A stretch of 64,000 bases of DNA, taken from positions 68,501 through 132,500 of the forward strand of contig JANQNB010000011.1 in NCBI GenBank assembly GCA_028279755.1, given 5' to 3'. The notes beneath the pieces were generated by a model, which saw only the letters and a program-made list of their open reading frames with translations, did no database searches and was not told the origin of the DNA. Position 1 is the stretch's first letter, and the number at the start of each line of letters is the position of its first letter. This stretch comes from Candidatus Nanoarchaeia archaeon. Its GTDB lineage: Archaea; Nanobdellota; Nanobdellia; Woesearchaeales; UBA525. Positions 36,976-45,280 of this stretch are shown piece after piece. A program made the position numbers and the translations under genes.

Positions 36976-37968
36976 ATGGCGTTCACTCGACGACGTTTTG
37001 TGCAGGGTGCAGGTCTGACAGCAGCGAACCTGGCAATCGCAGCAGCAGGGCTTGCCAGGCCTAAGACAACAAAACCGTGCATTGACATCTATTTCTCGCC
37101 GCTCGACCAGTTCTACACCCGATGTGCAGAGCAGATTGCAGCAGAGGTTCAGAAGTTCTACGCTCATTATGGCATTGCCCTCGATATACATCCGTTGTTC
37201 TTCCCGGCAGCATCCCCTGAACGCCAAGCCAAGGCCGCTTTGGAATTCCAACGCCAGTTTCTGGAAACGGAATATGACCACCAGACCCATTTCGGCGTGT
37301 TTTGCGAGTCAGAGTTCGAACGGGAGCACAGGGAGCGGGAGCAGGGTGTCACTTTTGGCAGGCAGTTCTGCGGTTTTGCAGACACAGCCAAGGGACGAGC
37401 GTATGATTGGCATCGATCCTATATCACCCTCGGCCCAGGCGGTCCAGATGACTATATGGGTTTGCGCGATCTGGAACGAATGGTGCACGCATGGGAAGAT
37501 GATATGAGTGTTCTCGGCCCGACGGTGATGACGATCGCGCACGAACTCGGCCACCTCTTCTCGCTCTGGCACACCCACTATGAAGCGCAGTTTGACGAGT
37601 ACTGGACGATGCCTGACGATCCTGATCACTTGGAGGCGTGGCGACAGAAACGACCGATGCCGTGGGCCTTACGCCCGAAATTCATGGGTGCTGAAGACGT
37701 CGTGCCAGAGTTTGTCGCAGAAAGCGTGCCCAATCTGATGAGCTGGAAATCGCCAGGCATGGAGACGCAAGAACATCCCTGGGGTTTTGGGTTGAATGGC
37801 TATCAAGTGGACGTGGTCAATGACTATCTCCAAGGCGGGATCACGTTCCATTTGATGAAGAAGCACGGCTTCCGGCTCTCGCGCTACGTCAATCACGAGC
37901 CACTCTTCTATCTCCGGATTATCCATGGAGACCTGCCGAGCTTTCATGGCCGTCCTTCTGGATCCTGA
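36976..37968 (+). CDS. Tat-exported metzincin-like metallopeptidase
   Basis: TRRRFVQGAGLTAANLAIAAAGLA twin-Arg signal; TIAHELGHLFSLWHTH (HExxHxxxxxH) and VPNLMSW Met-turn-like. Confidence 0.7.
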   Translation: MAFTRRRFVQGAGLTAANLAIAAAGLARPKTTKPCIDIYFSPLDQFYTRCAEQIAAEVQKFYAHYGIALDIHPLFFPAASPERQAKAALEFQRQFLETEYDHQTHFGVFCESEFEREHREREQGVTFGRQFCGFADTAKGRAYDWHRSYITLGPGGPDDYMGLRDLERMVHAWEDDMSVLGPTVMTIAHELGHLFSLWHTHYEAQFDEYWTMPDDPDHLEAWRQKRPMPWALRPKFMGAEDVVPEFVAESVPNLMSWKSPGMETQEHPWGFGLNGYQVDVVNDYLQGGITFHLMKKHGFRLSRYVNHEPLFYLRIIHGDLPSFHGRPSGS

Positions 37969-39985
37969 TGACCTTGTCGACATAGCCTTCCATTTGCTGC
38001 TCATGGCTCACGATGACTATCTGCTGCAGCTTCAATTGGTCGAGGACTTCGCGGACGCGGTCGAGCTGTTCGCTGGAGAAGCCATCAGTCGGCTCGTCGA
38101 GGATCAGCAAATCACGAGTGTTAATATGGCTGAGGAACTCGTTGATCACTTTGTTCAGGCTGAGACGGTACGCTAATGCAATACTTGTCTTCTCGCCGCC
38201 AGAGAGGTGCTCAATGCTGGTCTCATAGCCGTTCTGCACGATAATCGGTGCGAAGTCTGCATCGAGACGCACAGTGATCGTCTCGTCTTCCATGAGCATG
38301 CCGAACCATTCCTTGAAGTACTCGTTGAACAGGCCGTAGATGTTGGTGAACAAGGCTTTCTCGATGGTGTGGCTGACAGCGAGCAATTGTTTATTGAGCC
38401 AATGCAGCTCTTGTTGCTTCTTCTTCAGGTCCTGTTCGTAGTTCTGCTTCTCTTTTTCCTGTTTCTGCGCACGTTCGAGATCTTTCTCCAGATTCTCGAT
38501 GTCTTTCTTGGTCTCGGCGAGTGTGACAAGCAATTGTGAAATCTCGTCTTTCTTCTCATCGATCTTTCTCTTGAGTACACCATACTGTTTCTCGTCGACA
38601 GCATCATGCTTCTCGACTTGTACGGTGAGTTTCTTGAGCTTTGCTTCCTGTTCTTTCCGCTGCTCAGCAAGCGTTGCCAGCGTCTCAGTGATCGTCTTGA
38701 GATGGTCTTTCTGGTCCTGCAGCGCTTTCAGCTTCACTTTGTTCGCTTCGATGAGCTTCTCTTTCTGCAATATCTCTTTCTTTTTATCCTCGAGCTGCAG
38801 CCGTTTCTTCTCGAGCTCTGGCTTGAGGCTGGTGAGATGCGCGAGCCGCTCCTTCGCAGCCTTGATCTTGCGTTCCTCTTCTCCAGTGATTGTTGCTTTG
38901 TGCTGTCCGTCGACATCCTGCTTGCAGGTCGGGCAGTGTTCGAGCGTAGCGATCTTGTCCATGACGCCATTGGCATCCTTGATGACAGATTCTTGCTGCG
39001 TCTCTTGCTTCAGCATCTCTTCTTCTTTGGCATGGATCTTCTTTTCTGCTTCAATAAGGATCTTGTGCTTTGCCTCTAGGTCTTTCTCGTCGACATCAGA
39101 TTCCTTCAAGTCAACGGCCTTGATCTGTTCCTCGACGCGCTGCTTGTCCTTGGTGACCTGCTCTTGCCGTTCCTGCAGGTTTGTGAGCGAGTGCTTGGCC
39201 AATGCTTCCTTACGTTTGAGATCCTCGAGCGCGAATCGCTGCTTCTCGAGCTTGTTCAGCTCTTTTTCTTCATCCGCGAGCGTCTTTTTCTCGCCTTCAA
39301 TCTTTTTCTTGGCATCGTTTTCTTTTTTTTCAAGGCCCAATAACCGCATTTTGATCTCATCGATGTCGACCTTTTCCTGGGAAAGCTGATCGATACGTGC
39401 CTTGAGATCAGTTTCTTCCTTGCGCAGTTCCCTGATGAGCGGGATGGCGTTCTCGCGCACGCGCTTGTACTTATCGATGTCGAAGAGCCTGCGCAGGGTA
39501 TCGAGGCGCTCGTCCGCTTTCTCGTAGATGATCGCTTTCATCTCTTCCTGCGGCGTGTACACTGTATAGCGGAAGAGCGGCCGTTTCCCCTTGGAGAGCA
39601 GGCTCTGCGGATAATTGAGCAGCTCGAGGACTTTCGCTTTCAGTTCCTGCGCTGTCCCTTCTGTCTTGATCCCGTCGATGACGATGCTGCCGGTGTCCTG
39701 GACAATCCCGGTGCTGCTCTTCTTCAACGCTCTGGTGATCGTGACGAGTTTGCCCGAGATTTCCACGTCAAGACGGACTTCTCCGCGTTGCGCACCGTGC
39801 CGCAACAAGGAAGCGCCTGAGAGCTCGCCCCGCTGGATGCCGAAGAGCGCGAACTCGAGCGCGAGGAGGATGCTTGACTTGCCGCTGCCGATATCGCCAG
39901 CCAGCAAGGTCATCCCGGCAGAGAATTCGATGCGTTCACGCGTGTAGGAGCGGATATTCTCCAGACTGAGGGCTTTGAGGAGCAT
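37919..39985 (-). CDS. rad50: DNA repair ATPase Rad50
   Basis: GDIGSGKSSILLALEFALFG; zinc hook LEHCPTCKQDV; HLSGGEKTSIALAYRLSLNKVI...LLILDEPTDGFS. Confidence 0.95.
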   Translation of the reverse strand: MLLKALSLENIRSYTRERIEFSAGMTLLAGDIGSGKSSILLALEFALFGIQRGELSGASLLRHGAQRGEVRLDVEISGKLVTITRALKKSSTGIVQDTGSIVIDGIKTEGTAQELKAKVLELLNYPQSLLSKGKRPLFRYTVYTPQEEMKAIIYEKADERLDTLRRLFDIDKYKRVRENAIPLIRELRKEETDLKARIDQLSQEKVDIDEIKMRLLGLEKKENDAKKKIEGEKKTLADEEKELNKLEKQRFALEDLKRKEALAKHSLTNLQERQEQVTKDKQRVEEQIKAVDLKESDVDEKDLEAKHKILIEAEKKIHAKEEEMLKQETQQESVIKDANGVMDKIATLEHCPTCKQDVDGQHKATITGEEERKIKAAKERLAHLTSLKPELEKKRLQLEDKKKEILQKEKLIEANKVKLKALQDQKDHLKTITETLATLAEQRKEQEAKLKKLTVQVEKHDAVDEKQYGVLKRKIDEKKDEISQLLVTLAETKKDIENLEKDLERAQKQEKEKQNYEQDLKKKQQELHWLNKQLLAVSHTIEKALFTNIYGLFNEYFKEWFGMLMEDETITVRLDADFAPIIVQNGYETSIEHLSGGEKTSIALAYRLSLNKVINEFLSHINTRDLLILDEPTDGFSSEQLDRVREVLDQLKLQQIVIVSHEQQMEGYVDKVIRIQKDGHESSAGLHG

Positions 39986-40060
39986 GAGACAGGGCAATGG
40001 AGCTTTCTATAAAAAATGCGCTGCAAAAGTATAAAAACAAGGCAGTGCTGAAGCCCTCGC

Positions 40061-40936
40061 ATGGATGAGGAGAAGGTCTTTCCGAAAATCGCGGGGCTGC
40101 TGCATTCGTGGGGTATTGAAGCCAACGATTGGTTTGTTGTCGGAAAGCTTGCGCGCCGTCTGGCTGGATTCACCGTGCCCGAGCGAGGCTTGCATGTCAA
40201 TGTCGCGATCAATGTGAAGAAACTGCCCTGGCGCGTCGAGCACGTCAATTATGTCGAGGCCATCCCGCCCAAAGGCTCGGAGTATCTGAAGCAATACCTG
40301 AAATTCATCACAGAAACCGGCTGGGAGCTCGATCTCAAGCCGATGGATAAGAAGCTGTATGAGAGTGTCAGCAAGGAAGTGACAGCCATCGGAGGCGCGA
40401 CAATCCAGTACGCGCATATTCTCGATAATATCCGGATCAACGAGCTGAGCGTATCGCATCATAGCATGAAGCAGTTAGGACCGACAAAAGCGCGGCGCTT
40501 ATTGCTCGGTTTGCAGAACCTGCGGAATGCGGCTGATCCAGAAGACGCGCCAGAAGTGATCAAGGCTTGCGACGCGGTGTTAAAGAAATACGCTTCGGTA
40601 CTGGACGCGCAGCCAGACGCAGATGCCTTGGAAGGCACGCCGATTGGCAGGGGTAGCGTTACTGGCAAAGTCTTGCTGATGACTGATGATTTTCAGGGCG
40701 CAGAATCCCCTGTCATCCTTGTCGCAAAGGAATTCTCGACCAAACTCGTGGCGTATCTCCACAATGTCGTCGGGATCATCTCTGAATCCGGCGGCTTGTT
40801 GTCCCATCAAGCCATTATTGCGCGCGAATGGCACATTCCGGCAGTGCTGAACGTGCATGGCGCGACGAGGTTGCTGGAGAATGGCGATGAAGTTGTTCTT
40901 GACCTGGCACTTGGACGGGTAACAAAACTCGATTGA
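40061..40936 (+). CDS. Nucleotidyltransferase-fold-like N-term + PEP-utilising-enzyme swivelling domain
   Basis: NDWFVVGKLARRLAGF...; TPIGRGSVTGKVLLMTDDFQGAESPVILVAKEFSTKLVAYLHNVVGIISESGGLLSHQAIIAREWHIPAV. Confidence 0.75.
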   Translation: MDEEKVFPKIAGLLHSWGIEANDWFVVGKLARRLAGFTVPERGLHVNVAINVKKLPWRVEHVNYVEAIPPKGSEYLKQYLKFITETGWELDLKPMDKKLYESVSKEVTAIGGATIQYAHILDNIRINELSVSHHSMKQLGPTKARRLLLGLQNLRNAADPEDAPEVIKACDAVLKKYASVLDAQPDADALEGTPIGRGSVTGKVLLMTDDFQGAESPVILVAKEFSTKLVAYLHNVVGIISESGGLLSHQAIIAREWHIPAVLNVHGATRLLENGDEVVLDLALGRVTKLD

Positions 40937-41039
40937 TCCGACGCGAATAAGCACTACATATATGTATTATATATCCAAAAGATATAAAACTGACAGAGCG
41001 AGGTTTTGCACTCCATAAAACTTTTATAAAAAACGTTAT

Positions 41040-41759
41040 TTGTTGATAGTGATGACGATGACAGGAGTGCCTGCTGAATCGCTCCCCTGTTTCATCCCCT
41101 ATGATGTGGGGCGAAGAAATAACCAGATAGAGGGAGAGCCTGCAGCGTGGCAATTTCGATTGGTTCTGATCTCAGGTCCGAATGGTGTTGGCAAGGATAC
41201 GCTCATCAATGCGATGATGAGCAATGTTGCAGATGACGGTCCGACACTAAGGCGGATACCGCGGACAACCTCTCGTTTGCCTCGCCCTGGCGAGGAAGAT
41301 GGTATTGATTATCGTTTTCGGACAGAAGAGGAGATTGTCGCCGACGCTGATCGCTACTTGGGCATTACTCGTTATCCGGGAAATGATTGCATCTACGCAC
41401 TTGACCGTGCGGACTATGAAGGCCTTGAGGATGGCTGCATTGGTATCTCAACTGCAGGGATCGAGTTCATCGGGACACTTCGGAGCATGTATCCTGCTGC
41501 ACGTTCAATCTATATCTTGCCACCCTCTGTTCCGGCTCTGGCTGCACGCTTGCGAGGTCGAGGACGGAGTGAAGCTACATTCAAAAATCGCCTTACTGCA
41601 GGATTGAACGATTGGATGCGAGCACAGTCGATGAATGGCCTTTTTGACCTCCAGCTTACGAACAATTCATTGCACCTTGCCTTAATGGAATTCGCTATAT
41701 TTATCCTGGGCCAGGAGGAAGGAGATAAAGTTTGTCAAAGATACAGGTCTCGAACATGA
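41040..41759 (+). CDS. Guanylate kinase-like protein
   Basis: LVLISGPNGVGKDTLINAMM...RRIPRTTSRLPRPGEEDGIDYRFRTEEE; exact start uncertain. Confidence 0.75.
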   Translation: MLIVMTMTGVPAESLPCFIPYDVGRRNNQIEGEPAAWQFRLVLISGPNGVGKDTLINAMMSNVADDGPTLRRIPRTTSRLPRPGEEDGIDYRFRTEEEIVADADRYLGITRYPGNDCIYALDRADYEGLEDGCIGISTAGIEFIGTLRSMYPAARSIYILPPSVPALAARLRGRGRSEATFKNRLTAGLNDWMRAQSMNGLFDLQLTNNSLHLALMEFAIFILGQEEGDKVCQRYRSRT

Positions 41760-42277
41760 GCGAGAAGGAATGCGTTGACGTCGTGGATGAACAGGACCGT
41801 GTTCTTGCTCAGGAAGAGAAGGAACGCTGTCACGAACTCGGAAAACGTCATCGCTGTGCAGTTGTCTACGTGCTCCGTCCTGGCAAGAAGGTGCTTGTCC
41901 AGATCAGAGGAGAGGGAGAGCGGACCTGTCCTGGCAGATACGATCATTCCGCAGCAGGCCATGTGGATGCCGGAGAGACGTATGAAGACGCTGCGCGTCG
42001 GGAACTGGAGGAGGAGCTCGGCATCGTCGCATCACTCACTCGCATTGGTAAAACATATGCAGAGGAGCGACACGGCAATCTGATTGATCGTCAATTCTTC
42101 GAAGTCTTCCTCTGCTCGCACACAGGAGCAATCGTTCCTGACCCTGGCGAGGTGGGCGCAGTCGACGAGATGACACTCGAAGCCATAGAACAGCTCTTGG
42201 CGAAAGAACCGGAGCGGTGCGCAGGCGGTTTCCACGCAACCTTTCCGCTGCTCAAGAAGCATCTTTCTCAGCATTAA
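41756..42277 (+). CDS. NUDIX hydrolase (IPP-isomerase/YfcD-like)
   Basis: VDVVDEQDRVL...HRCAVVYVL...GHVDAGETYEDAARRELEEELGI; ATGA overlap with upstream gene. Confidence 0.9.
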   Translation: MSEKECVDVVDEQDRVLAQEEKERCHELGKRHRCAVVYVLRPGKKVLVQIRGEGERTCPGRYDHSAAGHVDAGETYEDAARRELEEELGIVASLTRIGKTYAEERHGNLIDRQFFEVFLCSHTGAIVPDPGEVGAVDEMTLEAIEQLLAKEPERCAGGFHATFPLLKKHLSQH

Positions 42278-42304
42278 GTGATGAAAGGTGTTTAGAGGTT
42301 CTGC

Positions 42305-42559
42305 CTATTCGGTGTAGGCAGCACATCCGCTACGCTCGCAGACACATTGTCCGGTCCCGCTCACATCGCAGCAACAATCGACATACCCGCAAATATATTT
42401 AATGCCCAAAAAGTAACCAAAAAACACCGTCGAACTACATTCCCAATCGGCGGCGCTTACAGGCTGTGCAGTGCTCACAATCACGCCTACAAATCCCAGT
42501 GCGACCATCATCACAATGAGAACCATTGCTAGAAACTTCTTTGTTTTGGTATTTCTCAT
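42305..42559 (-). CDS. Secreted Cys-rich mini-protein
   Basis: MRNTKTKKFLAMVLIVMMVALGFVGVIVSTAQPVSAADWECSSTVFFGYFLGIKYICGYVDCCCDVSGTGQCVCERSGCAAYTE; GGAGG just upstream of ATG. Confidence 0.65.
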   Translation of the reverse strand: MRNTKTKKFLAMVLIVMMVALGFVGVIVSTAQPVSAADWECSSTVFFGYFLGIKYICGYVDCCCDVSGTGQCVCERSGCAAYTE

Positions 42560-42647
42560 TTTATAACCTCCACCCACTTTATTGTACTTAACAAGAATGA
42601 CAAATAAATCTGCCTGATAATAATAATATTAATGAGGCTCTTGAGGA

Positions 42648-42740
42648 TAGCCCCGCCCGGATTCGAACCGAGGTCCTCAGATGTCTCCAGCGTTAGCCGC
42701 TGCCAGAGTCTGAGATGATTGGCCGCTACACTACGGGGCT
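42648..42740 (-). tRNA. tRNA-Gln(CTG) with ~20-nt intron after position 37
   Basis: Acceptor AGCCCCG/CGGGGCT; anticodon stem TCAGA/TCTGA with CTCTGG|..A; intron CAGCGGCTAACGCTGGAGAC (CAGCG/CGCTG); 73 nt spliced. Confidence 0.85.
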
Positions 42741-42795
42741 GTGTGAGCTTGGAGGAAGGAGAACGCTTTTAAAGCTTTCTTCATCGCTAGACACC

Positions 42796-43314
42796 ATGGA
42801 CATCGTCCTGGGAACCCTTATCCTGATAGCGCTGACCTTTATCCCAGCCTTGGAGCTCCGTTTCAGCATTCCAGTTGGCATCCTGGCAACAAGCCTGCAT
42901 TTGCCATTCTTCGGCCAGGTGCAGGGTTTCAGCATGCCGTGGTGGTATGTCTTCATCGTTTGCGTGCTGGCGAACATCTTCTTGGCATTCATCTTCTATC
43001 ATTTCCTGCATTTCATTGTCCATGGCTTCCTGGTGAAGCATTGGGGATGGTTTGCGAGATTCTACCAAAAACGTGTAGAGAAAGCGCAGAAAAAGATCCA
43101 TAAGCATGTCGAGCGTTGGGGTTGGCTTGGTCTTGCCTTATTCATTGCAGTTCCCTTGCCGGGAAGCGGCGTCTATACTGGTGGTGTTGCGGGTTACGCA
43201 CTCGGTTTCAGCTTCAAGCGTTTCATGTATGCAAGCATCATCGGCGTCGTCATTGCAGGGATTGTGGTGACATTGGTGACACTTGGTGTCGTGAATGTCA
43301 TAGAATTTTTCTAG
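42796..43314 (+). CDS. COG2426-type small multidrug export-like membrane protein
   Basis: TFIPALELRFSIPVGI...LFIAVPLPGSGVYTGGVAGYALGF; start re-assigned to avoid tRNA. Confidence 0.8.
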   Translation: MDIVLGTLILIALTFIPALELRFSIPVGILATSLHLPFFGQVQGFSMPWWYVFIVCVLANIFLAFIFYHFLHFIVHGFLVKHWGWFARFYQKRVEKAQKKIHKHVERWGWLGLALFIAVPLPGSGVYTGGVAGYALGFSFKRFMYASIIGVVIAGIVVTLVTLGVVNVIEFF

Positions 43315-43358
43315 GATTCAAGCAAAGGTATTTAAGCAAGTAGGCATCGAAGCGCGCC

Positions 43359-43604
43359 ATGAAACTGACATTGTACCAGTTCGAACAATGCCCGTATTGC
43401 GCAAAGGTTCGAGCCTGGCTCGACGAGCACGGCAAGGAATACGCGAAAGTGAATGTCGCGAACGATCGCGATGATCCGCAGCGGAAAGAGTTGGCAGAAA
43501 AAAGTGGTGTAGCAACTGTACCGGTATTGAAAGTTGAAAACGACGGTACAGAGATCTATATCGGCGAGAGCGCAGACATCATTGCCTGGCTGGAATCCAG
43601 CTAG
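43359..43604 (+). CDS. Glutaredoxin-like protein
   Basis: YQFEQCPYCAKVRAWLDEHG...VATVPVLKV. Confidence 0.9.
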   Translation: MKLTLYQFEQCPYCAKVRAWLDEHGKEYAKVNVANDRDDPQRKELAEKSGVATVPVLKVENDGTEIYIGESADIIAWLESS

Positions 43605-43855
43605 GCTGTCAACTTGTACACGACGTCGTGCTCGCGAACCTTCTCCGGCACCTTGAAGCCGACATCATCCCCAGGCTTGCCTTCCTCGATGTCTTCGCGA
43701 TTGATCTGCATCGAGTCGACAGTGCAGGTGAAATCCGTGGTGTTGCCTTTCACATGGATCTCGTCGCCTTTCTTCAGGCCTGCTTCGAGCTTCACAGCAG
43801 CAACACCGACTTTGGAGAAGTAATGCTCTACCAGACCGATCTTTTCTTCAGCCAT
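43601..43855 (-). CDS. Stand-alone EF-Tu domain-2-like protein
   Basis: GLVEHYFSKVGVAAVKLEAGLKKGDEIHVKGNTTDFTCTVDSMQI...GDDVGFKV. Confidence 0.75.
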   Translation of the reverse strand: MAEEKIGLVEHYFSKVGVAAVKLEAGLKKGDEIHVKGNTTDFTCTVDSMQINREDIEEGKPGDDVGFKVPEKVREHDVVYKLTA

Positions 43856-43985
43856 ACAACCACCCCGGAGCGTGTAGAGGCTTCAGGCGTTATATATTTT
43901 ATGGAAATTGATGGTAGTGCAACTATTATGCACAATCATTCACAAGTCCGCTAACGATATATAAAAGTATGATTCTACGGTTGTC

Positions 43986-44528
43986 ATGGCATACGGAATG
44001 GTGATTCCTGGACTGGAAATCGACGGCAAACCCGCAAACTACGGCGTAGTCAACGAACGCGACACCCGCGCAGGCGCAGGTCTGATGCTTGTTATGGGTA
44101 TTGCTGCATTCACCGCAGCGTTTTTCCTCAAATCATACACGCTGTTGATGGTCACTGTGGGATTGTTCACACTTGAATTCATTATCAGGGTTATCAACCC
44201 TCACAAAGCACCGTTCTACGCGCTCGGACGATTGATCGTCAAGCGCCAGAACCCTGAGTATAGTGGTGCGGTGCAGAAACGATTTGCATGGTCGCTTGGT
44301 CTCGCGATGGCGCTCTCAATGATACTCATTGCGATAGTGCTCCAGATACGCGGACCGCTTCCCTTCGCGATCTGCGGGATCTGCCTGTCCTTGCTCTGGC
44401 TGGAATCCGCTTTCGGCATCTGTGTCGGTTGTAAGATGTATTATGGTCTCATGAATCTGGGCCTGATCAAGAAACCAGAAGTAGCACCTGCCTGTCCGGG
44501 CGGTGTGTGTCCTATGAAGAAGCCATAA
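43986..44528 (+). CDS. DUF4395-like membrane protein
   Basis: VNERDTRAGAGLMLVMGIAAFTAAFF, TM helices, CVGCKMY. Confidence 0.7.
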   Translation: MAYGMVIPGLEIDGKPANYGVVNERDTRAGAGLMLVMGIAAFTAAFFLKSYTLLMVTVGLFTLEFIIRVINPHKAPFYALGRLIVKRQNPEYSGAVQKRFAWSLGLAMALSMILIAIVLQIRGPLPFAICGICLSLLWLESAFGICVGCKMYYGLMNLGLIKKPEVAPACPGGVCPMKKP

Positions 44529-44560
44529 ACTATTAAAACACATTCACTAGAAATGACTGT

Positions 44561-45232
44561 ATGTGCTTCGCACCGTACATCTCGCTCGCGACTTTCACCA
44601 TTGAGTTTCTCTTGGCATTGTATTTCTTCTTCATGAAGCCGAAGGATCGCTTGCACCAGATCATCGCAGTGATCTCCTTCCTCCTGGGCTACTACCAGCT
44701 CAATGAGTTCCTGATCTGCCTCACAGAACAAGTGGTGTTCACCAAGCTCGCGATGATCACGACAGCGATCCTGCCAGCACTGGCTGTCAGCTTCGCTCTG
44801 ATCATGGCACGAAAGAGATTACGCTATTACTGGCACATCCTGATCTACGCGCCAGCCGTGTTCTTCAGCACGATGTTCGCGCTCCCATTGTATTACAGCG
44901 AATCAGCCATATGCCAGACGATCTTCATCGAGTACCCCACAGCCGGCATTCTTGGCAATCTCTACGGCCTGCACTACATGGTGTACATCGTCGGCGCTGG
45001 CGTCCTGTTCTACTTCTTCTCGCAATTCGCGAAGACAAAGCACGAAAAGGTGCTCCTGAACCTGGGCATGCTCAGCATGCTCGTCTTCACCGCGCCAACG
45101 TTCGTCTTCCTCATCTTCCTGCCGCAGTTCTATCCCCAATTCCCCAGCGTGCTCTGCGAATTCGCACTGCTCTTGGCGATCGAACTGATCATCCTCCTCT
45201 GGTACAAGAACAGGCACGGAATCAAATATTGA
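44561..45232 (+). CDS. Multi-TM membrane protein, unknown
   Basis: 223 aa, ~7 hydrophobic segments. Confidence 0.65.
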   Translation: MCFAPYISLATFTIEFLLALYFFFMKPKDRLHQIIAVISFLLGYYQLNEFLICLTEQVVFTKLAMITTAILPALAVSFALIMARKRLRYYWHILIYAPAVFFSTMFALPLYYSESAICQTIFIEYPTAGILGNLYGLHYMVYIVGAGVLFYFFSQFAKTKHEKVLLNLGMLSMLVFTAPTFVFLIFLPQFYPQFPSVLCEFALLLAIELIILLWYKNRHGIKY

Positions 45233-45280
45233 CCTTCTGGAACAAAAGCATATAAAAACCATTATACACTCGCCGCAGGT

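Noticed and set aside
42648-42740. Considered tRNA-Glu because the body resembles archaeal tRNA-Glu
   Set aside because: With position 33 = T the anticodon is CTG, and the sibling at 49524 has TTG; both fit Gln.
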